Under the pieces are notes generated by a model that did not search any database, was not told where the DNA came from, and saw only the letters and a program-made list of their open reading frames with translations. Source: Isoetes taiwanensis (taxonomy: Eukaryota > Streptophyta > Lycopodiopsida > Isoetales > Isoetaceae). From it: a stretch of DNA of 64,000 bases. The stretch's first letter is position 1; every line of letters begins with the position of its first letter. The stretch spans positions 21,171,449-21,235,448 of the forward strand of contig JAJEKV010000017.1 in assembly GCA_021234155.1 (NCBI GenBank). Reading direction: 5' to 3'. Made by a program: the position numbers and the translations under genes. Shown here one piece after another: positions 11,651 through 23,183 of the stretch.

Positions 11651-11659
11651 GCCCTCCCA

Positions 11660-12172
11660 CATGCCAAGGTGTTCAAACATGACACCTAGGATCCAACATG
11701 CCACCTAGGCTCAAACATGCAAAGGTGGCTCAAACATGCCACGCGGGCTCACCTAGGCTCCAACATGCCAAGGTGGTTCAAACATGCCATGCGGGCTCCA
11801 ACGTGCCATCTAGGCTCCAACATGACAAGGTGGCTCAAACATGCCACCTAGGCTCAAACATGCCAAGGTGGCTCAAACATGCCAAGGTGGCTTCAACATG
11901 CCACCTAGGCTCCAACATGCCAAGGTGGCTCAAACATGCCACGTGGACTCCATAATGCCACATAGGCTCCAACATGCCAAGGTGGCTCAAACATGCCACC
12001 TAAGCTCAAACATGCCAAGGTGGCTCCCACATGCCAAGGTGGCTCCAACATGCCACCTAGGCTCAAACATGCCAAGGTGGCTCAAACATGCCACCTAGGC
12101 TCCAACGTGCTCAAACATGCCACGCGGGCTCCAACATGCCACCTATGCTCCAACTTGCACCACGCGGGCTCT
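11660..12172. repeat. 19-bp minisatellite, about 26 units
   Basis: Two main unit types alternate: ATGCCACCTAGGCTC(A/C)AAC and ATGCCAAGGTGGCTCAAAC. A rarer third type is ATGCCACGCGGGCTCCAAC. The cores GCCACCTAGGC and GCCAAGGTGGC are near reverse complements of each other. Because 19 is not a multiple of three, all three frames stay open, which explains the overlapping 70-85 codon frames here. I treat those frames as artefacts. Confidence 0.9.
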
Positions 12173-13800
12173 CAATTTTGTCCACTCATTTCATGGAGAT
12201 TGTAAGAAATACCCTGCGTCACATAATCATGCCACTTTTGCCATGTCATTAATCATATCCGAATGTAGTTCTTCGACTAACTTTTGTTCATATATTCAAT
12301 GTTTATATCTCAAATCGACAATTTTCAATTATGGCTCATTGATGTACGTGCCATGATATCTTCAAAGCATCTAAGAATGAACAAACTGCACGAGATTATG
12401 TTGCCCAACGGGGCAAGCAGGGAAGTGTAGGTTGAACCATGATAGTTGTTAATAAATGGAAGTTTGATTCTGCTACATTGCTAAATGGAAGTTTGGTCCC
12501 GCAATGATGTGTCATGACATGGCAACTTGGAAAATAAAAATTGACTAGTTATTTTTAACTCTTTTGAAATAGAAGATTTTTGCATGATAACTTAAGATTT
12601 TTTGACGTGAGGTGGTAGCAAGAAACACTTCGGCTACATCATGAAGTTTTGTGATTCTTGTGTGATGTTGAGATGTCATGCTTAGGGTTATAACTTATTT
12701 TAGCATAATCTATAGGTCTTGATATTCTATGCATTGCTTGTGAATAAAAATAGTGTCTGAAACTTGAAGAATGTACCATTGTTTACATCTTGTTGATAAG
12801 TAGAGGGGCGCAACTCTAAATTAACATTTGTTAAGGTCGGCTAACATATAATGAAGTTTGTTCAACATTTGTCTCCAATATATTTCCAAGTCTTTTGCCC
12901 ATCATATCTTCACAACTATTAGAGAACCACAGTCTTGCCCTGATCTAGTACATGGGTAACTTAATTCCATTGCGAAATACAGCTCCCTTTTGTCTAAAAA
13001 TAATATTTTTAAAATAAAATAAAATATGCATGCAAGTAGTATTTTATCCAATGGCCAAGATGGATGACTGAGATCTTGATCCCCGTCCTATTCTCTTATT
13101 GGGCCTTAAAATGACGGCTTTATCTTATCTTATTGGTCCTTTTCCAAGTTTCTTAAGCTAGAACCTGTGTTTATTTCTTCGCTAATTTGGTCTTCCGTTG
13201 AATAAAACAGGGATTGAGCAATCAACAATGGTGCCGCTATTGTTCATATTACATGTTTACATGCTTTTGCATCTTGGAAGGTCACATAACGATGTAGGAT
13301 GTTTAAAAGAAGTGAAAGAATTGGTAAAAGAATCAGGACATTTTTGCATTCTTGGAAATTTGGAAACAAAACATCTTTGGCACCCAATATCTATGATTTT
13401 ATAGGGTTCAATGCTGGTAATGAATGCCTATGAAACGATTGTATAAATAAATACATAATACGTTAAAAAATATTAAAGATATACAGAGTACAACTGTCTA
13501 TATACACAACAAATTCTTTAAAAAATCTAGGACAAAAGGTGAAGTTGGGAAAGATACCCCGCAAAAAATAATAGCATACATGTTAAAAATTAAAGTTAGA
13601 ATTAAAATATGTAGTATCTTATTCAAGCCAGAATGGAGGACCCAGATTTTGGTAGACGTGGATGGCCCAGATTGTGATCTTTGTAGTGTTATCCTATTGG
13701 TTGAGCTAATGGATGGACGGTCTAGATCGAGAGACGGCCAGGATGGCAATCCTGTCCGTGTTTTCCTACTGGTTACCTAACAGGCCACTTCCCCGCCTTG
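12173..13800. other. AT-rich intergenic stretch
   Basis: No coding, tRNA or element ends were recognised. A 68-codon frame at 13198 and an 83-codon minus frame at 13498 show no family resemblance and look like chance. Confidence 0.4.
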
Positions 13801-14450
13801 GCCGTTTTTCATTTTCCCGCCTAACCATTTGACCTAGCCACTTCCATTTTCCATTTTCCTAATGGACGCGAACAGATCAATGCCGAGCTCCACTTCCGGA
13901 TTGGGCGATCTTCACTTCCAGACTCGAACTTCACTTCAACGGTGAGCTCCACTTCCGGACTTCCAGACTCAAGCTTCACTTCCAGACTGGGCGATCTTCA
14001 CTTCCAGACTTCCAGACTCAAGCTTTCATCACTTTCTATGGCGGATTTCTGTGGCCTTCCTTCTTACCTGCAAACAGCTCATATCCGGACTCTAAATCTT
14101 TGCCCTAACACCACCCATACTTATTTTTCCTTTCTGCTTTTCTATTCTTACTGGCAAGCTGGATCTGGCACAATAAAAACCTCTGCCTTTCTTTTTCTCT
14201 TGGTCAAAAATGTCCTTCGATTTGCGGGTTTTGCCTCTTGCGAATTGGAGCAACTCGGTACTGAGCTTGGAGCACAGACCATCCACCATTTGCTTTATTC
14301 CGGTATCCATTCATCGCCATTTTTGTTTTTCTGCTTTCGTTTTGTTCAATGTTTTTATTGTAGGCTTATATGCAGCAGGTTGTCAAGGCTGTCACCGACG
14401 ATAGGCTGTCACCGACGATGCCTCCCACAAAAAGAGAAGTAATATTTTGT
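13801..14450. other. Short CACTTCC-type repeats and a chance-like open frame
   Basis: 'CACTTCC(A/G)GACT' or 'CACTTCCGGA' recurs about six times between 13900 and 14025. The 17-bp 'GGCTGTCACCGACGAT' stretch is directly repeated at 14386-14418. A 166-codon plus frame (13942-14442) runs through these repeats; its product is Ser/Leu/Cys-rich with no domain I know, so I do not call a gene. Confidence 0.4.
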
Positions 14451-15908
14451 CTTTGTGATTTCTTCAAAGAGTTTGTTACAGAGTCCAGAGATTTCTTTCA
14501 CAAATACAGAAACCTTGGTGCAATCTAATTTATTTTAGGGTGTTTGCATGTTTGGACGGTCCTTGCTGCCTCTTATTCAAGGCATTTAGAGTTTTGTCAC
14601 AACACAGGGCATATGGAAGCAAAAACGAGCGAGATCTTCTGCGCATCATGAAGTAAATCCTTGAGATTTCTAACACCGTTTGCAAATAGAACGCAGATTT
14701 GGTTGATGCAGATATTTCTTTTCTGTTTTTTCATCAAACAGTGAACATACAGATATAAGAAATATAAGTAGAAATATAAGATTGAGTTGGGCGGAAAATA
14801 AATGGCAGATTGGTTGGATAGAAGCAAGGATGATAAAGCCACAGAGTGCTTTAAGACATGCTTGTTTTAGAAGATGCTTTGCTTTTTGTGTTGTTGATAT
14901 ATTTCATGTTTCTAAAGACCAAAATGTCAAAGACCTATTTGTGCTAGTTGGTCGCTTGTAATATTATGCGACATTTAAATGGAAACCGCTTTTGCTCACA
15001 TATTTCTGAATCTATGTATTTTATATTCTTGAATGACTTGTATTTCATTTGCTTCCAATGGTTAATGATAAAAAGAAGAAAAAAATCACTTACACAAACA
15101 AATAATTCACTTAGACAACAGAATAGAATACAAGCAAAATAGTGCTAGATTTTTGTTATAATATGTAATGCCTTAAAAAAAACACCTTGTTTTCGTGTTT
15201 TTTTATTTAAAAGTATGCCACGTGCAAAGATTTTATTAGTCAACAAAGCATATTAGAAACTCACCTTGATTTTTCTACATGTTATAATAGAGTTTTCCAC
15301 ATGTACTTAGAAGACACTAAGTGTCGATATCTGATTAATTAAAATAATGTTTTTATTTAAAAAGTAGGACACGTGTCAATATTTCATTAGTTATAAGGCA
15401 CACTGGAAACAACACCTCATTTGTTCTATGTGTTATAATAATGTTTTTTTACATGTTCTTATTTTAAAAATCAATACTTAATAGTATAAAAAACAATAGC
15501 AAGATTTCAATAACACATGTGGTACTTTGTTAAATAATATGTGACTATTTTTAAAAACAATCTTATTTTCACGTTGTAATTTAGCTTTTCACGTGTGGTA
15601 ATATCGAGACCTATGCATGTAATTCTGAAGATAAACAACGCATGGTTCCATTAAAGACAACAGCGAAGAAAAAAAAAAAATACACGTTGACAAAAGTTCA
15701 CAAAAACTATGTCAATCTTTTCTACGCGTGGATTTTTTTGCCAAAAGACCACCGTGGAAATTTTTGCCAAAAAACCACTGTCTCTTTGTGCAAATCCGGA
15801 TAAACGGGCCACGTGGATTTTTGGGGCCATTTTGGTGTTGTTTTTGGCATAAAACAACACTTCCGTACAACTAAAAAACAACTGTGGACCAAAAATTGGG
15901 GTCAGTGT
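14451..15908. other. AT-rich intergenic stretch with one motif shared with the PPR locus
   Basis: No gene was recognised. Around 15730-15790 'TTGCCAAAA-ACCAC' is tandemly repeated. The minus-strand sequence at about 15880-15906 (CACTGACCCCAATTTTTGG and onward) matches about 29 bp at 5797-5825 with three mismatches. Confidence 0.4.
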
Positions 15909-16065
15909 GGATAGCAAGTTATGCTCAGCAAGATCTATTAGAGGAGGCTAGCCAAGTCTTTGAACAAATTCCTTTGCACGATGTAGGCTCTTCAATTATC
16001 TGAGCACATGCCTTCTCGCAATCTTGTATCATGGATATTGGTTGTTTCTGCATATCACAAGGCCC
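15909..16065 (+). pseudogene. PPR gene fragment
   Basis: The plus strand reads IASYAQQDLLEEASQVFEQI then PLHDV. This is a typical PPR helix pair of the same style as the remnant at 4728. A stop follows about 60 bp on, and the reading then drifts. There is no start codon and no further repeats, so it is an isolated fragment of one repeat or a little more. Confidence 0.65.
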
Positions 16066-16227
16066 CCAAAATTGAACCAATAGGATTTTTTTTAATGGTT
16101 TATTGGTGAAAACCAAATTCATAAATCAGTACATGTTAGTGGGTTCAAAAGTTTACAAACCATGTCTAGTTATCCAATATGGTTCATCAATGTATTTTTC
16201 TAAGGTGATAATCCAACATTGTTTTGT

Positions 16228-16800
16228 GACATGGTATTGAAACATGGCAATGTTAATTGGTCTCTATAACAACTTAAATTATATGATACATATTATCGTT
16301 TAGTATGTCAAGTTTGGTAGACTGGTATTTGATCACATCTATTTTCTTTAGTATATTGACACGGTAATTTTAAGTGCATAATTATCATGATGCTTTACAT
16401 TGGTTACTTATCATGATGCTTTACAGTGATTAATCACCAATACACAATGTGATAAATGTACTTGATTTAAATATACTAATATGAGTTTTTTTACCCTACT
16501 TTTCTCCATGGTATTGAAACGTAATCATTTCAGTTAGTTTTCTCAGCAATTTAAAATGTATGATATGAACTAATACTTTGTATATAAAGTTTACTGGAAT
16601 GGTATTTGATAGCATCTATCTTCTCTAGTATATTGACTTGGTAAATTATTCGTATATTTTGTAGCATTTAATGGTCAACATATAACGTGGCAAATTGACA
16701 TGGTTTAATTTTGTTGGTATGATTTTTTTTCTATGATCTCAAATTGTTGATCGATACGATTTTGAAGCGGTATATTTATACCTAGTTTCTACTATATGAT
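16228..16800. repeat. Diverged tandem repeat, period about 278 bp
   Basis: 'GGTATTGAAAC' at 16232 and 16511, and 'GGTATTTGAT-(A/C)CATCTAT-TTCT-TAGTATATTGAC' at 16325 and 16603, lie at the same spacing. The units are AT-rich and strongly diverged. Confidence 0.55.
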
Positions 16801-17546
16801 ATTCAATAGGGCTTATGTGAAATTTATTTATATGATATTGCAGCATGGTATTTAACCTTAATATATTAGCACAATAAACTTAAATGCTTTGAAACATTGT
16901 TTGGTTAAGAAATATGAGGTTGTATCTAATGATTATTGATCGGAAAGTTTCACTGTTATATAAGACAATCTTACTTTGACATTGTTCTTAGAGAGACAAG
17001 ACACCGTTTGGAACACAAGGTCTAAAGCACAATGCTCAAACTGGATGCTTTTTATTTAAAAACATGGTCTGATATATAACAGCAAATGCAAAATAGCAAT
17101 AGCCTCATCTTCCAATACACCCTTGGAGAGTTTGAAGATGAGCATGAAGATGCTAGCTTGCCCTACTAGCATCTGAGTTTAACTGAAACTATAGGTGATC
17201 TTAGAACCAAAGGACATTGCTCTGAATTGCTCTGAATTGCTCTGAATCACAAGTGCAATGTAGGGCTCCTCCACTGGCCTGCAGAAGAAATTCAAACTTT
17301 ATCTTTATTATTTAAAAGGCATGATAGAATACACATTTATTCTAATGACACGATTGGTTCATTAGAATAGAAGTACATGGTTACGGTCAAAAGTACGTTA
17401 AGAGTTAGGCTTTGATAGTTTATTCTGCAGAACAAATTAAGCGCAACAGAAATAGACTCCTGCTCCTACATTTTGCTATACATAATTTATGAAGCATGGG
17501 CACTATAAACTGTTTCTAAAGAATTGAAACTGGAATGCATGCTTAC
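16801..17546. other. Non-coding AT-rich stretch
   Basis: No gene was recognised. 'TGCTCTGAAT' occurs three times in a row at 17218-17247. If the receiver exon to the right belonged to a gene, its intron would start here at 17546, but no following receiver exon was found. Confidence 0.35.
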
Positions 17547-17698
17547 TTATCACAGGTAAGTCCACTTCAAGTCCAATAAGCTCTAGCAGTTTGAATCCAT
17601 CCATGTCTGGCATGTATACGTACTTATCACAAGGTCATACTTGTTCCTGTTCTCCCGCAATAATGAAAGTGCTTCTCTTGCACGACTGCATGCAGTAA
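17547..17698 (-). pseudogene. Type-B response regulator receiver-domain exon, frameshifted
   Basis: Type-B response regulators are cytokinin-pathway transcription factors with an N-terminal receiver domain whose Asp is phosphorylated. The minus strand reads VTACSRAREALSLLRENRNK then YDLVIS, breaks frame, and resumes as [20 protein letters not shown] followed by PV. This spans the receiver beta3 region (normally ISDVxMPDMDG). One base is missing where the GAC codon of the phosphoacceptor Asp should be (AGT-ACG-TAT instead of AGT-GAC-GTA). Splice sites remain: acceptor TATTGCAG at 17699 and donor GTAAGC at 17546, at the PVI|MMS position. The flanking exons are absent; R1 sequence starts 59 bp upstream at 17757. 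It is therefore a truncated relic. Confidence 0.75.
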
Positions 17699-17756
17699 CT
17701 GCAATAGAGTACATCAGAAGTTAGCTTTCAATTTAGCTTTCAAGTTATATGGTTTC

Positions 17757-18430
17757 TATTCAATAAACAACAACCCATTTCTTGATTTCTTATCTTTGTA
17801 ACTTTTAAATATCGTACATGTCAACTTACACTCAACAAACCTCATTTCATTATGGCTCAAGATGGAGGTTTGTTATTAGGCTTCATTTTCCACTTAGATG
17901 TCACTTCCACTTGTTCAATTGGTGCATTGTTTTGTTCCCAACCATGCTATTGTTGGCCCCAACTATTAAAAATTCTATTCAATAAACAACAACCCATTTT
18001 TTGATTTCTTATCTTTGTAACTTTTAAATATCGTATATGTCAACTTACACTCAACAAACCTCATTTCATTATGGCTCAAGATGGAGGTTTGTTATTAGGC
18101 ATTTCTGAACGTGCTTACATGACTTCGAATCATTTGGTTTTTCAATGGTATTCCTCTTCGAGCCAAGTTGATCGACCATAAATATACATTTAATGGTCAA
18201 CCAAGCACCTCCCATATCTTTCCTCATTAATCAAAATGGAACCCCTTTCACCTGTCTTCTTAAAACCATGGGCAGATGTTGGTAGTCACTAGACTTCGAA
18301 TAAACCTTGTAACATTCTTCTTTAAAGAAGCCTTTGGTCTAATGGTCCACTAGCCCTAGAAAAATATATTTCAAGGCCATCCAAATTCCCATTTAATGTA
18401 AGGTGATTGGGGGCAATGTTTTTTTTTTTT
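17757..18430 (+). repeat. Dispersed repeat R1, copy 3 (internally rearranged)
   Basis: The right half of R1 is present, preceded by a partial tandem copy: 17757-17880 repeats sequence found again at 17977-18100. It ends GGGGGCAATG plus a long T run and lacks the 13-bp AGGCTCAATAAGC seen in copies 1 and 2. It continues directly into the duplicated segment that carries the 153-codon frame. Confidence 0.75.
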
Positions 18431-18637
18431 TTTTTTTTATATAAGCATGAAAGACAATATTCAAGAACAGACATCAAGATACGTAATAGATATTGTAATA
18501 TGGGACTAAAAACCTAAGAAGGCAATAGAACCCTAGGCAAAACCACACATGCAATGAAGAAATCATCTCTTGTACTACTTTGAGGCGTTTAAAATTCTCA
18601 TCGTGATCAACATATTCCACAATATGACATTAAGTTG

Positions 18638-19099
18638 TCATGCCACACAATATGGTGAGGAAGAGAGGTAGTAGGTGCACCACTTCCTAATAAATTCACA
18701 CTGGAAGGATGTAGCTGACTTTTTCCTTGCAACCTTTTTCAAATTAACTCTCTGCCAAGGTCCTTTAGTACACTGAACAGCAAGGCTATCAGACATGATA
18801 GCCACTGGTATGTGAACTAAATAAAGAGATATATTAGTAGTATCATTATGAGAGTCCGTAGAAATAACAGACACAGATGTTTGTACTATAGAGGAGCTCA
18901 AAGAAGGAGGAATAATTGTAGCAATGGAAGTTGATGAAATGATAGGGGAAGCTAAGACCTGGCAAGTACCAACTACAGATAGAACAGGAAGCTGAAAAGG
19001 AGCAGAATAATGTCGCACATGCTGCTGACCATAAGGACCACGTCTAAAAGAGGCAAATGCCTCTTCACTAGGAAGCAAGCAACTCAAATTCCAGGCCAT
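18638..19099 (-). CDS. Hypothetical 153-residue frame (duplicate A)
   Basis: I do not recognise this protein. The frame begins MAWNLSCLLPSEEAFASFRR, has a Ser/Thr/Ile-rich middle, a basic RVNLKKVARKK stretch, and ends SSSPYCVA. Its only support is an almost identical frame at 22575-23036, where one residue differs (Ser versus Phe near residue 53). The copies are so similar overall that this preservation may simply reflect recent duplication. It may be non-coding. Confidence 0.25.
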   Translation of the reverse strand: MAWNLSCLLPSEEAFASFRRGPYGQQHVRHYSAPFQLPVLSVVGTCQVLASPIISSTSIATIIPPSLSSSIVQTSVSVISTDSHNDTTNISLYLVHIPVAIMSDSLAVQCTKGPWQRVNLKKVARKKSATSFQCEFIRKWCTYYLSSSPYCVA

Positions 19100-19230
19100 T
19101 CAACAATTTGAGATCCAACTTCTTATACCAAGAACCATTTTTCACCACAATATAGTCTGGCAATGAAGTGTCTATTGACATAGACACACAATTCTAGGAC
19201 CATTCATAATGAAGTGAGAGATATGCATGC

Positions 19231-21002
19231 ACTTTCTGAGGCTTTGGTTCGTTCGGGGATTGCTATTTCTTGCAGGTTCTTCTTCGACTTCTCATCGGCG
19301 TTTTCTGCTCTCTCAGCAGTTCCCTTGACTCTCTTTCTTTGATACGAGGCAGGGGAGGGGCTTCTTCCTGCTTGGTTTGTCAATTTGGCGTCTCTTTCCA
19401 TGTTGTGACATGTTCTTCCCCGATCTTGCCCTTTTTTGCCATCTTTCAACCATCGACCTTGATCCCGTTTTGATAAAGAAGTCCTCTTTTTGTCGGGAGC
19501 TTTTATCTGTTTTCATCACGCGAGTCCTTATTCGAGAATGCATCGAAACGAGCCATCCGGATCGAGAATTCTCGAATGGGCGAGCATGCATCTCTCCCAT
19601 GCATGCATGCATTGCATGCATTTTCTGAGGTTCTGGTTCGTTTGGGGATCGCTATTTCTTACAGGTTCTTCATCGACTTCTCATCGGTGTTTTCTCCTCT
19701 CGCAGCACTTCCCTTGACTCCCACCCTTTACGCCTTCATGTGTATATTATTATAAATGTTGTTTTTGTCGCGTGGCGCGATGACTAGCCCTAAACTCTTC
19801 GAGGTGTATATGTAGCATAATAACAGGGGGTTTTCTTTGTGTTTTTGTACGCTTTTCATTAAGGTTTTCCTATGATTTCGTGATGTATTCAAATAGATGT
19901 ACTAATGCATACATCTAGAGTGCATCATTTCTGAGCCATAGCCTTTTTTTTCAATGGTCAACAATCAATGGCTCACAACAAAAGCCCTTTTTTTGTGTGT
20001 GGTGCATAATGGTCAACAACCAATGGCTCACAATAAAAGCCCTCTTTTTGTGTGTGCGGTGCATAATGGGCACATGAAGGGCTTGAAGGGCGCATGTAGT
20101 GCAGTTTCCCCGCCGGCAACACATTTCTTATTATAACTTTTGATCCAGAGCTCTGTTTGAGATGATTTTTATTGCGTTGGAAAGCTCTCTCCGAGATCTT
20201 TTTGATAGTGTATGATATAGATATGTTTGGTTAAGTTATCTATGCTAAAACAGCAATTTTTCGGCCGGGTTTGGTAGGCTTTCACATCCTACCAGCTGAT
20301 TAATACAGGATTGCGCTATTGGATATTGTTTTATGGCTCATTACCATGCATTTTTAGATTTTGAGGCTTCTAGATCTTTGTGCTAAGCAGAAAAGTTTCC
20401 CACTTTGGTTTCTTACCACAAGAATCCATGGAGGCCAAAGGCTGCTTTTAAATCCTAGTTGAAAAATGTTTGTGTATGGGTGTTGCAAACTTTATGACTT
20501 TCAGAATAATGGGATCAATCTGCTCTATCTTTATGGTAACTTTTACTTATGTTCTATTTGTTTTATTGTGATGAAATTCAAAAGCTACAGGTGATGAAAG
20601 CCTCAAATGAATTCTAGTTTTTTTTCTAGTTTGAATTCTAAAATTTTTTGCAACACAAACCATTAACATCCAACATATAAAAATTAAATCCCCCAACACA
20701 TAACAACCAACACATAACAACCATTGACATTAACAACCAACACATAACTACCATTGACATTAATTAACACAACCATTGGGTCCAACACATTTAAATTAAA
20801 ATCCCCCTTAAACCCCCTTTGGTTTGGGTGCATATTCACACGGGGGATGACTCCGAGCAAAGAGAGCTGTTGGATAGGCATATTCACCCCTTATTCCTTA
20901 ATCTACACCGTACGTAAAGTTCCTCGTTTGTGGGGTATGCAAGTACAAAATTTGCTATAAAGTATAACAAGATTCGCAAAATACTATAAGATTTCAAGCG
21001 GA
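19231..21002. other. Repeat-bearing spacer between the two duplicates
   Basis: A segment of about 106 bp is directly repeated at 19232-19337 and 19620-19725 (TTTCTGAGG-TTGGTTCGTT...CTTCCCTTGACTC). A GCATGC-rich stretch lies at 19590-19620. A 56-bp tandem duplication (ATGGTCAACAA-CAATGGCTC...) lies at 19953-20066. 'AACCAACACATAAC' repeats lie at 20697-20770. No gene was recognised. Confidence 0.5.
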
Positions 21003-21290
21003 ATACTATATGGTGTAAATGTTGTTTTTTGTCGCGTGGCACCCGTGACCAGCCCCTCGCTTTTCGAGGTTTTTTCTCTATTGGTTCTTTGTTGGTGATG
21101 TGCAGGTTCAGGGATGATGCGCGACTTCGGTATTCTCTGTGCAATGTGGGTTTTTTTGTGGGAACGTTTAGCAGCCTTGCGTTGTCCAAGCCCCTTGCCG
21201 AGATTTTATCGCTAGGGTTTTTCCTCGAAAACCCGAAAGGGCGGGGTTTTTTAATCCCAACAATAAACTCTCGGCAGGTACACTAGCCAA
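21003..21290 (+). mobile_element. LINE 3'-end fragment
   Basis: The stretch ending 'TTTTTCCTCGAAAACCC...GCGGGGTTTTTTAATCC' (about 21215-21263) matches the 3' ends of the LINEs at 62720-62760 and, inverted, at 28765-28800. Only the tail region is present. Confidence 0.55.
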
Positions 21291-21376
21291 CATCTGTAGC
21301 ACACAATTTTATTTGGGGTCCAGGTGTTATAACTGGATATTCCCTATGTTTTTTATTTTTTGGATAGCCTGTGAAG

Positions 21377-22375
21377 TGGCAAGCAACGGAGTTGTGAGCG
21401 CATTCTAATTACATTCTCGATCTAGGCTTGTGGCTTAAAACAGGCGTAAGCTGGCTATGGTGGAAAATGGAGCAACGGATCCGGCAATTGGACTCGTTCC
21501 AGAAGCTGTAGACGCACAGGTCGGAAGAAAGAGCGCTCTGTCTTCCCCCCAGGAAATTGTAAAGCCTTGACATTACCTAGTTTCTGAGAAAGAAAAAAAG
21601 CCACATTATTTTTCGGCTAGCATCTCCAAATTGACTGCCATTGGTATGCAAAACCATAAGTATACAAAACCATATGAGCATGTTTATTTTCGATTTTCAA
21701 TATCCTTACCATATGGTTGAGTATGCAAAACCATATAAGCATAGTTTATTTCGGCTTCACTATATTCTTACCCTGGTTGCGGTTTTCCAGTGATATCTTA
21801 AGCCACTACTTCATTTTCCACTTAGATGTCACTTCCACTTGTTCAATTGGTGCATTGTTCTGTTCCCAACCATGCTATTGTTGGGCCCAACTATTAAAAA
21901 TTCTATTCAATAAACAACAACTCATTTTTTTATTTCTTATCTTTGTAACTTTTAAATATCGTATATGTCAACTTACACTCAACAAACCTCATTTCATTAT
22001 GGCTCAAGATGGAGGTTTGTTATTAGGCATTTCTGAACGTGCTTACATGACTTCGAATCATTTGGTTTTTCAATGGTATTCCTCTTCGAGCCAAGTTGAT
22101 CGACCATAAATATACATTTAATGGTCAACCAAGCACCTCCCATATCTTTCCTCATTAATCAAAATGGAACCCCTTTCACCTGTCTTCTTAAAACCATGGG
22201 CAGATGTTGGTAGTCACTAGACTTCGAATAAACCTTGTAACATTCTTCTTTAAAGAAGCCTTTGGTCTAATGGTCCACTAGCCCTAGAAAAATATATTTC
22301 AAGGCCATCCAAATTCCCATTTAATGTAAGGTGATTGGGGGCAATGTTTGTTTTTTTGTTTTTTTTTTTTTATAT
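21377..22375 (+). repeat. Dispersed repeat R1, copy 4 (long form)
   Basis: This copy includes the 260-bp leader shared only with copy 1. In this leader the short frame from the ATG equivalent to 893 is cut by a TGA where copy 1 reads on. The core is followed by GGGGGCAATG, T runs and the same downstream segment as copy 3. Confidence 0.75.
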
Positions 22376-22574
22376 AAGCATGAAAGACAATATTCAAGAA
22401 CAGACATCAAGATACGTAATAGATATTGTAATATGGGACTAAAAACCTAAGAAGGCAATAGAACCCCTAGGCAAAACCACACATGCACAGTAAGAAATCA
22501 TCTCTCTTGTACTACTTTGAGGCGTTTAAAATTCTCATCGTGATCAACATATTCCACAATATGACATTAAGTTG

Positions 22575-23036
22575 TCATGCCACACAATATGGTGAGGAAG
22601 AGAGGTAGTAGGTGCACCACTTCCTAATAAATTCACACTGGAAGGATGTAGCTGACTTTTTCCTTGCAACCTTTTTCAAATTAACTCTCTGCCAAGGTCC
22701 TTTAGTACACTGAACAGCAAGGCTATCAGACATGATAGCCACTGGTATGTGAACTAAATAAAGAGATATATTAGTAGTATCATTATGAGAGTCTGTAGAA
22801 ATAACAGACACAGATGTTTGTACTATAGAGGAGCTCAAAGAAGGCGGAATAATTGTAGCAATGGAAGTTGATGAAATGATAGGGAAAGCTAAGACCTGGC
22901 AAGTACCAACTACAGATAGAACAGGAAGCTGAAAAGGAGCAGAATAATGTCGCACATGCTGCTGACCATAAGGACCACGTCTAAAAGAGGCAAATGCCTC
23001 TTCACTAGGAAGCAAGCAACTCAAATTCCAGGCCAT
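22575..23036 (-). CDS. Hypothetical 153-residue frame (duplicate B)
   Basis: This is the second copy of the frame at 18638-19099, with one residue changed. It lies in a 1.35-kb near-identical duplication (17881-19230 versus 21809-23170) whose right edge is sharp after ATATGCATGC. No homology was recognised. Confidence 0.25.
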   Translation of the reverse strand: MAWNLSCLLPSEEAFASFRRGPYGQQHVRHYSAPFQLPVLSVVGTCQVLAFPIISSTSIATIIPPSLSSSIVQTSVSVISTDSHNDTTNISLYLVHIPVAIMSDSLAVQCTKGPWQRVNLKKVARKKSATSFQCEFIRKWCTYYLSSSPYCVA

Positions 23037-23183
23037 TCAACAATTTGAGATCCAACTTCTTATACCAAGAACCACTTTTCACCACAATATAGTCTGGCAA
23101 TGAACCGTCTATTGACATAGACACACAATTCTAGGACCATTCATAATGAAGTGAGAGATATGCATGCCGAGTTTATTAGCAAT

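Noticed and set aside
11660-12172. CRISPR-like appearance of regular short repeats
   Set aside because: Units are contiguous with no unique spacers, and the genome is clearly eukaryotic.
11698-12205. Several overlapping 70-85-codon frames in the minisatellite
   Set aside because: A 19-bp stop-free repeat opens all frames automatically; the peptides are pure repeats of MPPRLKHAKVAQTCH type.
13942-14442. 166-codon plus-strand frame
   Set aside because: It runs through short direct repeats and has no recognisable domain; the composition is unlike neighbouring true exons.
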